Positions 11,037 to 24,368 of a stretch of DNA of 64,000 bases are shown here, one piece after another. Made by a program: the position numbers and the translations under genes. The notes beneath the pieces were generated by a model. It was not told the DNA's origin. It saw nothing but the letters and a program-made list of their open reading frames with translations, and searched no databases. The DNA is from Thelephora terrestris (Eukaryota; Basidiomycota; Agaricomycetes; Thelephorales; Thelephoraceae). Location of the stretch: the NCBI GenBank assembly GCA_015956445.1, contig WIUZ02000001.1:930001-994000 (forward strand). Reading direction: 5' to 3'. The first letter of the stretch is position 1. The number at the start of each line of letters is the position of its first letter.

Positions 11037-12343
11037 ATGGCCTTCGGTGCGTGAAAACCCTCCCAGAATTTTCACCTCCTAAACTCATTTCTGTACAGGC
11101 GAATCAGGCGGCCGTGGCGGTTTCGGAGGTCGCGGTGGACGGGGAGGTGGAAGAGGTGCGTTTCAATTTTCCCTCCAGTTTCGTGATCTCACGCGCTACT
11201 CGCTCTATCTGAAACAGGAGGGGGAGACCGTGGAGGACGTGGCGGTGGACGCGGTGGTGGCTTTGGTGGCGGCTTTGGTAGTCGAGGGGGGGCACGAGGT
11301 ACTTCCCTTCGTTCACAAATTTTTCGTTTTCTCTCATGCTCGCTCCTTGATAGGTGGTGGTGTTCAAAAACGCGGGGCCCCCCCTAGAGGCCGAGGCGCC
11401 CCAGGCAGGGGTCGCGGTGGAGGACGTGGGGGCTTCAAAGGAGGTGCAAAAACTATCCTTGAACCCCACAGACATCCTGGTATTTTTATCGCCAAGGCCA
11501 AGGAGAGTATGTTGGTCACAAAAAACCTTGCTCCCGGAGAGTCCGTCTACGGTGAAAAACGAATCACCATAGAGGGTGAAGAGGCCGACACCAAGGTCGA
11601 ATACCGAGTGTGGAATCCTTTCCGCAGCAAGCTTGCTGCTGGTGTCCTCAATGGTTTGGACAACATCTTTATCGCCCCTGGCAAGAAGGTGTTGTACCTT
11701 GGTGCTGCAAGTGGCACGAGTGTCAGCCACGTTGCTGACATTGTCGGACCGGTGTGTCTTTCATATCTAACCCCACACGCGTCCAACGCGTCCAACTGCT
11801 TCTAACCTGTCCTTGTTCGGATTACAGGAAGGTCTTGTCTACGCCGTTGAATTCTCGCCACGGTCGGGCCGTGATCTTATCAACATGGCCAAAAGGAGGA
11901 CCAACGTTATCCGTGAGTCTTGGTGTTTCATTGCACCCCGTGGTGTTGGTTTAATGATCATCTCGCAGCTATCGTGGAAGACGCACGACTGCCTCAGCGA
12001 TACCGCATGCTGCTTTCAACAGTCGATGTTATCTTTGCAGATGTGGCTCAGCCGGATCAAGCTCGCATTGTTGCCGTGAACGCCCATTACTTCCTCAAAA
12101 ACAATGGTCACGCTGTGATTTCTATCAAGGCCAATTGTATCGACTCGACCGTACCTCCTGCCCAGGTGTTTGCTCGAGAAGTTGAAACATTACGAAAAGA
12201 TAACTTCAAACCGATCGAACAGGTCACGCTGGAGCCGTACGAGCGAGACCATGCGATGGTGTCTGGTAAGTCCAGTCCAGGTGGATTGGTTACAGTTTGA
12301 TCCCTGACCTATTTCCTCAGCACAATACCTCCGCGCACCATGA
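11037..12343 (+). CDS. NOP1: fibrillarin, rRNA 2'-O-methyltransferase (7 exons, 316 aa)
   Basis: Exons 11037-11046, 11099-11155, 11218-11298, 11354-11751, 11828-11912, 11969-12265 and 12321-12343 join to 317 codons. The N-terminus is the glycine-arginine-rich domain ([15 protein letters not shown]...) spread over four small exons. The methyltransferase fold begins at [36 protein letters not shown] is the AdoMet-binding motif. Later blocks include [25 protein letters not shown]-like [12 protein letters not shown] and [13 protein letters not shown]. The protein acts with Nop56/Nop58 and box C/D snoRNAs in the nucleolus. The first exon is 10 nt long. The last exon encodes only the terminal AQYLRAP. 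Confidence 0.97.
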
Positions 12344-12613
12344 TTTTCGCTCCATTGTTACTGCTTAAGTGTATGGTAGATAGATTTAATCACTGTGTAT
12401 GCCTGTGTACAACCCATTCGTGTTGCGCCTATGTTGCCTCTAGCTCGAGCGATCTATTTCGGGGAGAGGTGACACGTCGCCGATTCCGTCGGTTTCTCAA
12501 ATCCCGCGACTGCTGCGCGCCTCGGCTGCACAAACAACAGAACATCGCCGCCACCTCTGCTGTTCGGACGTCAAATTTGAGGTTCTGGACGCGAGAACCG
12601 AAGGCTGCGCTAC

Positions 12614-15600
12614 ATGCGACCTTCTGAAGTCACCCTTAACTTTGGGACACCTCAGGATTCGCCACGCACTTCATCTGATTTCGAAGAGATTCACTATCCT
12701 CACTACCAGCCCTCGTCTCAAGGGCAGCCTGAAGAACTTCCGCTACACTACATGAGCGAGGAGACCACTCGCCGTCGCGTGCACCAGCACTCCGAGCTTC
12801 AATACTCACAGCAACAGCCCGCGGGGTACGCTGATTACCCTGTCAATCCCGCCGAGCACGATGATGGTGGCAAGGATGTCTATGCCAAAATGAGGCAGAG
12901 TCATGGCGGTCTCGGAGGAGGGCGCCCGAGGAGATTGCCTCCTCCGCCTCCCACGTCTGTGGTACGTCCCTCCGCTTCTGTGACCACCTTTTGTTCCGTT
13001 TGTCGTTACCGTGTGCCCTGACATCTTCTCTCATCACAAGCGCGAGTTCATCTCCCAGAATCTCGAACACATACCTCCGGTTTTCTACACCCTTCTCTCG
13101 TGCTGGACTCGCTTCCACGGTATAGGCAAAGCAGACGTCGTTGTCTGGGACGAAGCCCACTTTGGAAAATTCGGTTCACACTACCTCAAACGCGAGTTCT
13201 ACTTTGATGTGCACCCGCCGTTGGGGAAGATGCTTGTTGGGCTCGCGGGGTTGTTGTCCGGATACAACGGCGGCTTCGAGTTCAAGAGTGGGGAGAAGTA
13301 CCCTGAAACTGTACCATATGTTGCCATGCGGGTCATGATTGCTACGTTTGGTGTCGCAATGGTCCCACTTGCGTGGTACACCGCTGTCGAATTGGGGATG
13401 TCATGGAAGGCTTGTCATCTCGTAGCTCTTATGGTGTTGTTAGGTCAGTCCAATTTACTTCGGACGGTATGGTCAACTCACGTAATTCTACAAGATGTCG
13501 GGTGGTTGTGCATCTCCCGTTTCATTCTTTTGGATTCCATGCTATTATTCTTCACTTTCACCACTGTTTTCTTCCTCACAAAATTTCATAACCAACGATT
13601 TCAGTGAGTCGCTCCACCAATTGACGCGTTTCTTGGACTAACGCTGTCCTCAGCCCATTCACTTTCGATTGGTGGATGTGGTTGGCATTTACTGGTATTT
13701 CAATTGGCTGTGTAACAAGGTATTTCTTCCAGATTCTGGTGGACGATCAAGTCCAGGCATTGAACTCGTTGGCAGTGTTAAACTCGTTGGCCTGTTCGTG
13801 ACAGCTTTGGTTGGCGTGTACACGATAGAAGACCTGTGGCACAAGTTTGGCGACCTCAAGATGTCGCTGGTCAGCTCTTACGTATCCTGCCTCAGAACTT
13901 TGCTAACTCGGCTTACACAGCGGGATCAACTTTGGCATTGGGGCGCCCGCGTTGCTTGCCTCATTATCACCCCGATTATCGTCTACATGATAACTTTCAA
14001 GATCCACTTCCTCATCTTGAACCATTCCGGTCCCGGCGATTCGCAAATGAGCTCTCTGTTCCAAGCGAATCTCGTCGGAAACGACTTCGCTAGGAACCCT
14101 CTAGGTCAGCCCAGCCACTCCGCTACCCGATCGCTGCCGATATCTTATAACACACCGTTCGATTTCAGAGGTTGCGATTGGGTCTAAGCTCACGCTTAAG
14201 AACATGGGATGGGGAGGTGGTCTCCTTCATTCCCACGTGCAAACATTCCCCGTTGGATCGTTGCAACAGCAGGTCACTTGTTACCATTACAAGGACGAGA
14301 ACAATGACTGGATCATTCTCCCGCGCTGGGACGAACCGGCATATGATCCAAATGCCCCCCTGAAATTCCTCAAGGACGGAGACGTCATTCGCCTGCGACA
14401 TGGACCCACCTTGAGAAATCTGCACTCTCACCCAATTCCAGCTCCAGTCACTACACTCAATCATGAAGTGTCTTGCTACGGAAATGAAACGATAGGTGAC
14501 CTTCAAGACCATTGGAAGGTCGAAGTCGTGGATGATGTGAAGAGGGGAAGCAAAAGTAGCTTCGAAAAAATCCACTCTTTGACAACTAGGTTACGCTTCC
14601 GGCACGTGCATCTGGGGTGTTACCTTAGAGCTGCGAATGCGGTCTTGCCTCAGTGGGGATTCAAACAAATCGAGGTCAGCTGCGACAAGGAGAACGATCC
14701 CGAAGACATTCACACTCACTGGAACGTGGAAAGCCACTGGAATGATCGACGTGAGTCCAGGTGGATTGTGTTTCCATCTGATGCTAACCAGTGAACACAG
14801 TGCCGAGCGGCAACGCTAAATTCTACCGTTCGCCTTTCCTCCGAGATTTCTGGCACCTCAATGTTGCTATGTGGACGTCAAACAACGCTCTGGTTCCGGA
14901 CCCAGACAAGTTTGACGTATTGGCCTCCGCACCGTTCGATTGGCCATTCCAGCACCTTGGCCTTCGCATGTGTGGTTGGGCAGATAATCAAACCAAATAT
15001 TATCTCATCGGCACGCCGTTGATATGGGTTGGATCCACACTCAGCCTCTTCTTTGGGGTATTCCTTCTCGGGTTTTACTTGTTCAGGCAGCAAAGGAAAT
15101 ACGTCGACATGGAACCTCGTGCGGTGTTTCATCCCCCTATTTTCGTCATTGACAATACTGAGCGTTTGTATGCAGGTGAATGGGACCATTTTCTCTACGT
15201 CGGAAAGATTGCATTCTTTGGGTGGTTCTTCCACTTTGGTAAGCCACGTTCACTTCGTCTAGACCGGCGAGGCCTGATTTCATATCCACCCAGCCCCGTT
15301 CCTCATCATGGATCGTGTCACCTACATTCACCACTATGTTCGTACACCCTTTGATGTTCCCGATACGGCTGAAAGCTGATCTATCTCTGTCTTATCTATC
15401 GAATCTCCTCCTGCGCCCCTCATGCCTTAGCTTCCGACCCTATATTTCGCCGTGCTGATGCTCGCTCACATCCTCGATCACTGCTTCTTCTCTACTAAGC
15501 GGTTTTCGGAAAAAACGAAGAACATCATCTTTGGAATCAATGTGTTCCTTCAATTGGCCATGTTCTATTGGTTCAAGGAATTGGCTTGGGGGATCGAGGG

Positions 15601-15726
15601 ACCAATATCTGAATACAAGCATCGTGGCTGGCGTTCTGTGAGTACCCTGTACCTAACTGACGCCACCGAGAATTGATCGCTGATGAACGTGAACCCCCTA
15701 TACCTCAGAGCTGGAATCTATATTAA
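12614..15726 (+). CDS. PMT2: protein O-mannosyltransferase, PMT2 subfamily (multi-exon)
   Basis: ATG 12614 opens a polar cytosolic N-terminus (MRPSEVTLNFG...). The multi-spanning catalytic region starts after the first intron (from 12961). DVVVWDEAHFGKFGSHYLK carries the conserved Asp-Glu pair in the first lumenal loop. REFYFDVHPPLGKM is the PMT2-type variant; PMT1 and PMT4 differ here. The lumenal MIR repeats lie at about 14210-14790 (LLHSHVQTFPVGSLQQQVTCY). The final membrane block ends IMDRVTYIHHY...FYWFKELAWG and a short C-terminus, stop at 15724-15726. It transfers mannose from dolichol-phosphate-mannose to Ser/Thr of secretory proteins in the ER, normally as a heterodimer with a PMT1-type partner. 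At least ten short introns. It runs tail to tail with the deubiquitinase gene, 194 bp between stops. Confidence 0.93.
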
Positions 15727-15920
15727 TCATATGGACATTGAACCTATCTAATTCCCTTACCATTTCTCGATTCTCTTGCTACCTCGCTTAGACATTTTAG
15801 GGTGTAACCAAGTAGCGCCCTCGCAGAGAAAACCAAAAAGACGTGCTCGTAATTTGTCATATACGCTGGCTTGCCCCTTCCCTATCCACAGAGTTCCGTT
15901 ACCCTGAGGAGCAGTCGGAT

Positions 15921-18761
15921 TTATTTCGACCAAGCATGAGCTACCCGTTTGTAGAACAGCAGGTATGGGCATCTGTGATCTCTGTCCGCCTCGAACACAT
16001 TTTTGGGAAGAACGTCCGAAACCAGCTCGTCATCGATGCGTATCCAAGCCTCGCGGGGCTTCTGGGTCATGTCCCGGTTCGGATGGAGAACGTCGAGGGT
16101 GTAGTGTCCACCGGAGGCAGACAAGCCGTGGTGATACAAAACTGTCGTATGGTCAGCCAACCAGTACCATAATCTGATTCTCTATCACCCACCTCCGAAG
16201 AGTTTGTACTTCACTTTCTGTGCCTGCCTACGCCCCGGAGAAATCAAGTCTACAAGAACAGTCATGAGTCAATATGTGATAGAATCTCAAGGCCACTGGA
16301 ACACACTCGAATCGATCTCCAACTCGGGAGTGAACGAGATCGGTTTTCCAATCTTGACTACATCACCCACTTCCGTGTCGTACAGGAAGCGTTTTAGGTG
16401 AAGGACCAATATCGGTGGTAGAGACTCGATTAAAACCTGCTGGTGTGCGTCCACAGACACACCAGGCCTCGTTGGCGAGGTAACAGTGACTGGCTGAGGG
16501 TTTGAGATGCACTGGAGAGCCTCTCCAATCGTGTTGACTTGTTCGCGCTGCGGGGAACATTATCAGGCGATGAAGATGGCTGTTTCGATTCCACAGCGGC
16601 GAACCTGGATGTCGAGTTGTAGTGCTCTCCAGCTCTCCACGACCACGGAATCCTTGTGTTGCGGCACGCGAAGCGTAGAACGGAAAGTGCCTCCAAATAT
16701 GCGAGTGATGGGAGAGTCGGTGGCTTTAGCCTGTCGAGAAGATTAGGCCTACCGAAAGCAGAGAAATAATCGCATACCGTTCGTGTGACAACCATTCGGT
16801 TCCTACGCCCAACTTCCATCCAACCATCTTCCTTAGGTACCACTTCTTCGCGTTCCTCAGTGTGGTTGAGGTTCTGGGGATCAGACTTGGGAGAAACAGA
16901 GGCTAGAAGGGACAAAAATTCGTCCTCGAGCGTGTCGAGGTAGAAGCCCAAGAACTCCTCCGCGTCTTCTTGATGACCACCCTAACGCATAAGCTAAGCT
17001 AGACGTTCTTCCTGATTTGTTGTCCTCACTACTCACTCTCATGTTGTCAAACCGCTTCTTAGCCCTCATCGCATCGTACACACTGACGGGCGTGAAGGAG
17101 TCAAGAAATCCATCCTCCCCATCCTCCTCTCGTCGCCTTCTTTCTCTTTCGGAAAGAGGATTGAATTCCCTCAAGAATTCGATGGTCCCAGTAGTCAAGG
17201 AAATCCTGTTGTCGATCGATTTCCTGGAGTCCGAGGACGGTCCAGGCAGGTACTTGGCCAGTTCAGTAAAGAGCCGGTAAAAAGGAGGGCAGTAGACCAG
17301 GGCTTGGAGAACGGCATTCGCAAAGCACATGTTCCCGCTGTTAACCAATCCACGAGGACGAATCTTTGGTACCTGGCCGGGTCCTGAAGGACCAGCCGTC
17401 AGCAGTGTAGCAAGTTCTTGCTTCTTGGTCATAGCGATAGGAGTTGCCTGTGAATTGTCGATAGACCCACCAGGGACCGAATATCCGACGACTGTAGAAG
17501 TAGGAAGAGCATTTTTGCCTGTGGACGTGACATCATCCTTCTTTAACAAGGAGGCCCAAGACTTCTTCACAGGTGGAGTAGCGGGGGTCGGAGGTGCAGG
17601 AGGCGTGATCTCGACTTCAGTTTTATCTTTCGGAGACTCAGCCGCGGCAGGTATATCAACAAGTACAGCTGTAGAGGGCGTCGAAGGAGACTTCACGTCT
17701 GCGGGAGACGCGTTGGATATTGAAGTGCGAGAGGATATTGGAGAGGCGGGGGTGGTTATATCATGGACAGAAGGGGTCGCGGTGGTTGTTTCTGTGACCG
17801 GAGATGGGGAGTCTGCGATCTGTGTTTGGGCCGTGGGAGGTTCGTCAAATGCTTCCGTTGATTTGTCCCGGTCCGGATCTTCAGGTACGTTAACCGCCGC
17901 CTGAACTGGAGTAAGTGGGGGAGTGGGAAGCTTGAGCGCGTCATCGATAACTTGAGGCGGTGGGCGGGCCCGGGGGGAGATGATTATGGCAGGGGCTACC
18001 GAAGGATCGGTTGGTCTTCGTGACCATATAGCAAACTCGTTCTTGGATTTTTCGACAGATGAAGCCGCAGATCGTTTTGTCACCAGTGGGGAAGTGATGA
18101 TGGGTGAGGTCTGTTCGGATGATGGCTCAAAGGGTACGCTGGGGGGTTGGGAGATAGGTTCTGATACAGGTGCAGATTCAGAGGCAGGTTCAGACACGGG
18201 TTCAAGAGCGGGTTCCCGTGCAGGTTCTGGAGCCGGCACTGGGGTAACCCCAGGGACGGGTTCAGATACAGGCGGGACGTCATAAGTTGAGGGACCAGGT
18301 TGTGGAGTTGCGGTAACGTTCGGAGGGAAGTGGTTGAGCCCAGAGAGTTGTTTGGGCAGTGGAGAGAGTGGCTCTGTAGGCCATGAGAGGTGGTAGGCAT
18401 TAGGCGGGGGAATTGTATAGTGGGGATACGGAGCGTGTGTGGATTGTGATTTGTGGGGGTGAGGGTGAGCATAAGTGGGTGAGATTGGTGGTGGACTGGG
18501 AGTGGCTCCGTCCACATGCTGGAAATGCTGGTTGTAGATCGGAAGATGGGGGTGATATGGTTGGTGACCGCGATTAGAATACGATCCTCTGCCTACACCA
18601 TTAGAAGGCCCTGCTGACATTCGCGGGGGTGTGTGAGATGGGGGATGGCCATTCAGGCCGTAGTGTGGTGGTGGCTGGGCGTACTGCTGAGGGTAACCAT
18701 TTTGATACATGTAAGGAGCATAATACCCTGAATTATGGTAGGGAGGTTGCTGGTTGGCCAT
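15921..18761 (-). CDS. UBP3: ubiquitin carboxyl-terminal hydrolase, Ubp3/USP10 type
   Basis: ATG at 18761 (MANQQPPYH). A splice donor at 18824 and an acceptor just before the ATG indicate an intron in the 5' leader. About 450 residues of disordered Pro/Ser/Thr sequence precede the catalytic domain, with an EP-rich repeat run and FAIWSRRPTDPSVAP, which is typical of fungal Ubp3. The USP domain begins RPRGLVNSGNMCFANAVLQA (Cys box), then GGHQEDAEEFLGFYLDTL, SLPPILVLHLKRFLYD, and the His box YHHGLSASGGHYTLDVLH with AWIRIDDELV. It ends LLFYKRVAHAWSK. Ubp3 with its Bre5 partner removes ubiquitin from COPII/COPI and ribosomal targets. Five introns of about 50 nt interrupt the 3' half. It is divergent from the coiled-coil gene at 19103. 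Confidence 0.93.
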
Positions 18762-19102
18762 CGCTGCAAAGGAGCGGTATAAGACGGTGTTCTGAGCGGA
18801 TGGAAGAGCATATAGGGTGCTCACCAGAATCGCAGAGTAGACGAGCCGAATCCCAGTGTTTGCGTCAGCGACCGATGAATCGTGAGTAAAATTTGGCAGA
18901 GAGTTTTCGATACGCCTCCGTGGTCGAGTGCGGGGATGGGGCCGGCAAAATAGCCTTCGATGGTCGAGACACAGCGCGGATCAGACTCAATACCTCGAGA
19001 GTGAGTACGATGGTCGTCGGGGAAGAGGAGGGATTGACGCCAAGACTGGGCAGATGTAATCCGGCGCGTGTTCGGCGGGACGCAAGCCTGCCTCTCGAGG
19101 TC

Positions 19103-22100
19103 ATGAGCAACGAGCTCGCTATCGACGATGGCCATCCTCTCGCTCTCGAATTGCAGAGCCTGCGTGCGACCGTCGCAAAGTACCAGGTATTCTTTCCTTT
19201 GCTTACACCTTGACCGATTTCCCGACACCTTGATCCCTCCCTTTTGTAGCACGAGGCGACATCTGCGTCCGTGAAGCTCCAAAGACACTCACTCGACACA
19301 TCATATACCCTCGAGAGGTCCCAGGCTTTGGAAAGGGAGAATTCTCGTCTAGTGGAAGAGCTCAGCGTCCTTCGAGCCCACCCAATCACCAGCCCAGATC
19401 CTTCTGCACTCCAGACTCCCCAACTAAACAACGCTCTCCGCCATCTCTCTGACAAACTCTCCCAGACTGAGGAACTGCTATTGAAGCGTACCAGTGAAAC
19501 GTTACATGCGACACATAAACTTGCCAGGGTCAAGTATGACCGAGATGCTGCGTTTGAGATCGCTGCCCAGGCCAGGGCTCGCGAGGAAGACTGCAAGGTT
19601 AGAGAGAGGAGTCTCTTGCTGCAAGCTCGCAACGCCAAGGAAGAAAGCAGAATGGCAGATCTTGTCGTTCAGGTTAGCTCTGCCATCCCTTTGCCAAGCA
19701 GGACCATGTTCTCATTATCGGAGCGCAGGAATACGCCAGTCTGGTCCGAAATCTGACTGATAGGATCCCCTCGTCCCCGCAGAGCTCTAAGTCCGCAGAG
19801 ATCAAGCATTCGCGCCAAGTTTCCTTTTCAAAGGATCTTGCCCAAGGGAAGATCGGCCTTCAAAAACTAATCAGCGAATTCAACCAGGAGACCGAAAACT
19901 TACACGCTGAGATACACGACTTGCAGTCTGAGCTCGAGCTTGTCAAAGCCCAACAGGAATCTGAGCGCAAGCTTGCCGAACAAGACAGACGAGAACTGGC
20001 ACGCGTCCAGACCGAATTCGACAAGCTCAGCCTCGATGATTCCACAGCCGCAAAGATGGTCTCTCGTTACATGTGCGTTCTCCATCTCTCGTACCGCCAT
20101 GTGTCTCACACGTGCCTAGGAAATTCTCGCAGACATCCAACGACACGTTGCAGAATGCATTGGAAAGCCTCAAGGTCAGGCACGCAGCGACAACCGCGAC
20201 GTTAAACTCTCAGATCGACTACTTCCAACGATGCCTGTTCACCGAGAAAAGGACGGTCGAGAAACTTCGAATGGCTTTAGATGACCTCACAGAGGATATT
20301 TCCCGAGAGACTTATGGAAGGCGAAGGGAAACCTCTCTTAGGCTGGCTTGTATTGGGCGGGAAGAAAACCTCGCAGAGAATCTCCGTCGGTGGCACAGGA
20401 AGGCTCGCGAATACCACCAACGTGCATCATCACTCTCGGGCGTCGAGGAGGTGTTAGACGTCTTTGGGAGGGTAATATCTGAATCGGATGGTCTCCTTGA
20501 CGCCTTAGATGGGGACGTGTACTTGGAGGACCTTCCCGCTGGTGCTTTGGCCCGCATAATCGCGGCAAGGGATGCTGCCGGTTTTCTCTCGCAGGAGCTC
20601 CAGGTAGAAACTGATAGGAGAATGCAACTGGAAAAATACCTGGCTCACATACAGGAACAATACCCGTCGTTGCCAACTTCCACAGAGCAGCTAAGCGAAA
20701 TTGGGGGACCACCAGGTCACGTTGCAGACGATTCCTCCTCCGAAAATTTGAGCACCAGTGCTCCTCCAGAACACCCCGAGGCCGATACCGAACCCATCAT
20801 TCCTGGAGCTAAGATTCACAAACCCCTGCCGTGCTCCCCAACAAGTCCTATTCCTTTGAAACCCTCTCCAAATCTCGTGTTATACCACCCATCTCCGGTG
20901 GCTACTTCCCCCCTCGATAACGTTCCGTGGCTAGCTCCGGAGCTCAGTGGCTCGGACGAGGCGGTCGAAAAGGAAATGACTGCCGAGGCGACTTCTCCGA
21001 CCATCCCTCCGCCCCAAGTGGTCGTGGAATCGACAGACCCTTCTATACCATCGGTACACGTCTCTCCAGTCGATCCTGAACCGACTCCCTCGCTCAATGG
21101 GCACCACGTACCGACGATGGAGGAAGCCTCCACTTATGTGGATGATAGCAATGGTCCAGTAGCTCCTCCAACCCTGGCCCCTCAACGATCAGCCTCGGGG
21201 ATCTGTCCCTCAGTACCCACCGCTCGGACACCGACGCCCGCTATCAAATCGGGGGACCCAAAACTCCAGGAAATGTTGGAGAAGCTGTCCGGTGTCAAGT
21301 CGCGGTATGATGATCTGCAGAAAGCGTTTCGCGAATGTCATACGACCCTTCATGACCTCACGAAGTCACTGTCATCAGTCCCCCAGAGTGACACTATTGG
21401 CTTCGTCCGGATAACCGTCCAGCGGCTGGACGACTTCAACGAGGATACCCGGGTCGAGTTAGAAATCCGCAGCGCAGATGAAGAGAGGACCACACAGGCT
21501 TTTCAGACCCTGCTGTGTGTGAAGGGTGCTATCACCAGTGAGGCAGAGATGGGTGAGGTCGAGCAAAGAATTACAGCATTCGTTGAGGGGACAGACAAAT
21601 CAGTCTCTCGAGCGAAGCGACAGTTTTCGCAGAAGTTGGACGACCTGACACACGATATATCTTCTATTAAAGCCTTCATCCACGACCTAACACAAAACGC
21701 TCCAGAACCCCCGAAGTCCTCTGGTACGTGGTCCACATTCACCGCCAGTCTCCTCAGGCAACGACCGCCCTCGCGACCAGTCAGTCCTGCACCAACGTTT
21801 GGGTCCGTGATGACCACGCCTAGACTTCGCCATGCCCCCTCCCTCCCACAAATGCGTGAATCGCCCGCACTGGAATCGTTCGACCCGCTTGCCGGGCTCC
21901 ACCTCCGCATACCAATACCATCACCAATACCCGCACCATCGTCGCCTCCTGTTGGGAGGCCCCCATCCCGTCAACAACGTCCTACATCCGGGATGCACAT
22001 GCTCGGTTTTGGACCAAGAGGCGGTCTGTTAGGCTCTCCAAACGCGAGTCGGAGGACCTCATTAGCTCAAGTCCCGGTCTTGGAAAAGACGGCCGAGGCG

Positions 22101-22145
22101 ACGAATACGTATACGTTCACTGACGCATCTGATGACATCGAGTAA
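19103..22145 (+). CDS. large coiled-coil protein of unknown function (4 exons, 958 aa)
   Basis: Exons 19103-19186, 19250-19672, 19729-20072 and 20120-22145 join to 959 codons. The start MSNELAIDDGHPLALE follows a compact 5' region shared with the divergent deubiquitinase gene. Residues about 20-370 are charged heptad-like helix (SQALERENSRLVEELSVL, KLISEFNQETENLHAEIHDL, ESERKLAEQDRRELARVQ), consistent with a long coiled coil. A Pro/Ser-rich linker covers about 370-600. A second helical segment (KLQEMLEKLSGVKSRYDD...) and a disordered tail end in TNTYTFTDASDDIE. No enzyme motif, membrane segment or signal peptide. It could be a tether or scaffold (Atg11-like and spindle-pole proteins look similar at this level), but nothing specific is recognised. 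Confidence 0.8.
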
Positions 22146-22277
22146 CTTTAAGCATTCCCGGACTCTGGTATTTAGAGTAGTGTATTTAATATTTTCTGAC
22201 TGGGTGCTCGAAAATATGGGTTTCTATGGATTTACCCTGATGTCGATCAGTCTACCTTGACGTCAAACCAACCCACT

Positions 22278-24368
22278 ATGTCCACCGAAAAGATTGAGCC
22301 AGACTACGATGCAGTCCCCTTCCCTTCTGATTCCTCGCGTTCTCGACCGTCTCTTCATGATATGTATCAGAATTTCCAGCGTGGCCCCGCGACTGCGCCT
22401 TACCCTGTTTTTCATACGCCAGTCTACGACGATCCAACTGGTTCCGATCGAGGAGCGAGACGAGCCGCTTCGCCACACACACTTGTGACTCCTAGATCTG
22501 CCGTCTACTCGCGTTACCCGGGGCCGCAGCAGCACACGACAAGGCTGAACACAATCGACAGCGTGGGTTCCCTTGAAACGGGGCCTCCGGGGAGATATAT
22601 TCCGTGGAATGATGATCCTCGGGGTGGCCTAGGGGAAGTTCCAGAACAGGACCCTCTTCAACAGAAAGATCCCGTGAAAGCGGAGAAGGAACGACTGACG
22701 GCAGCAGAGATTGAGTACGAACGCTTGCAGGCTATGGATACCAAGGAACGCGAGAAGTACCTGAAGAAGAAGCGAATTGAATTCCATGTCACTTGTGAGT
22801 ACCTTCAAGCCTACGCCTCTCATTTGGTGTTTATTTGTGGGGTTTTCTTCAGCAATATACAACCGTCACAATTTTCTCTTGCGCCTAGCACGAGCTCTTC
22901 TCACGTTTGGCGCACCTTCCCATCGCATCGAATCTCAATTGCAGGATTGTGCGCAGATCCTGGACGTTAAGGCGGAGTTCGTGCACATCCCAAGTCTCAT
23001 CATCTGCTCTTTCTATGACCCGGAGTTCGAAGGACCAAACACACAACTCGTTCAAGTGAACGGCAGCCTTGATCTTGGAATTCTGCATCAGATCCATCTT
23101 ATCTACCGGGACGTCGTCCATGACGAGATTAGCGCAAAGGTTGGCACCACGCTCCTAAATGAATTGCTTGTCTCGAAACCGATATATGGATCGTGGGCTT
23201 TGATGTCTTTCTCGTTCCTCATGTCATTCATGATCTGTCCCCTGGCCTTTGGGGGCTCGCTCGTGGACACTTCTGTAGCTGGACTTGGTGCGATAATCGT
23301 GAGTTTTATGAAGTTCAGGGTTGCGACGAAGAGCGAAGTGTACGGTCATGTTTTCGAGTGAGCTTTTCCTTCCCTTTTAGGCACTTGCAGAGGTTGATTT
23401 TCCACTTGAGGATTTCTATGGCGATGTTGATGTCTTTTCTCGCCCGGGCGTTATCCTCCATTCCTGGGGACTACTTCTGCTATATCGCGATCTCGTCCGC
23501 GGCCATCGTCGGCATCCTCCCTGGCTACCTCGTTCGTATGTCTGCCCCATTTCCACCCATGCAGCCTTTCTAAATATCTGACGTAGTGACGAGCTCTCTG
23601 GAATTGGCATCTAAGAACATCGTCTGCGGGAGTATAAAAATGGTCTACTCGCTGATCTACACCACTTTTTTGGCGTTTGGTCTTCAAATTGGCTCTGATC
23701 TGTACCTCCGGATCGATAAAGCAGCACGCAATCGCCTCGCAGAACTCGCGAATCGCTTGACTACGAGCTTCTTCGTCGAGGCTACTTTCAACGCAACCGA
23801 CACATCGTCACGGAATGCTTTTCTGAACGGGACTTTCACAGTCACTCACCAGACACCTCAGGAGAATCTCTATATCTTTGATGGATGCTACAGGTTTCCT
23901 AATCGTTCCTGGTACTTCCAACCGTTTCCCTGGTGGACTCAGTTTATCTTCGTGCCTCTCTTCTCTCTGTTCTCGTCCCTGTCGAACAAGCAACCGATTT
24001 TGAGTGGGCAGCTCGTTGTCATGGTCGTCATCTCTTGCGCAGCATACGCAGCGAACAAGGCGGCCAACATGTACATCTTCCGGCGGTCAGATGTGGTCTC
24101 GATGATCGGAGCGTTCACGGTCGGGATACTGGGAAATGCGTATTCTCGAAAAATGGGCGGCACGGCATTCACTTCGATGGTGACGGGAGTTCTGTTTTTG
24201 GTGCCCTCTGGGCTGTCCCAAACGGGCGCACTATCGGGTGGGAACGGGATTGCGATTGGAGGAGCGATGATTGCGGTGTCGATTGGGATCACAGTGGGGC
24301 TATTCATCAGTCAGGCATTCGTTTACATGTTTGGGTCGAGGAAGGGAGCGGCGATGTTTTCATTCTGA
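22278..24368 (+). CDS. Prm10/ThrE-family multi-spanning membrane protein
   Basis: ATG 22278 (MSTEKIEPDYDAVPFP). The first 170 residues are cytosolic and charged, ending in KEREKYLKKKRIEFHVT. The ThrE/DUF1212 domain follows: NFLLRLARALLTFGAPSHRI, then QLVQVNGSLDLGILHQIHLI, and a series of hydrophobic helices (SWALMSFSFLMSFMICPLAF; YFCYIAISSAAIVGILPGYL). The C-terminal half has a lumenal loop with N-glycosylation sequons (NATD, NGTF) and glycine-rich helices ending KGAAMFSF. Yeast Prm10 is the closest named relative; its transport activity is unproven, while bacterial ThrE exports threonine. Introns are near 22795, 23362 and 23535. Identity is secure at the domain level, substrate unknown. Confidence 0.85.

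Noticed and set aside
17329-18285. Long plus-strand frames rich in Ser/Gly/Thr
   Set aside because: Antisense to the disordered half of the Ubp3-like gene, which has the catalytic domain in frame with it.
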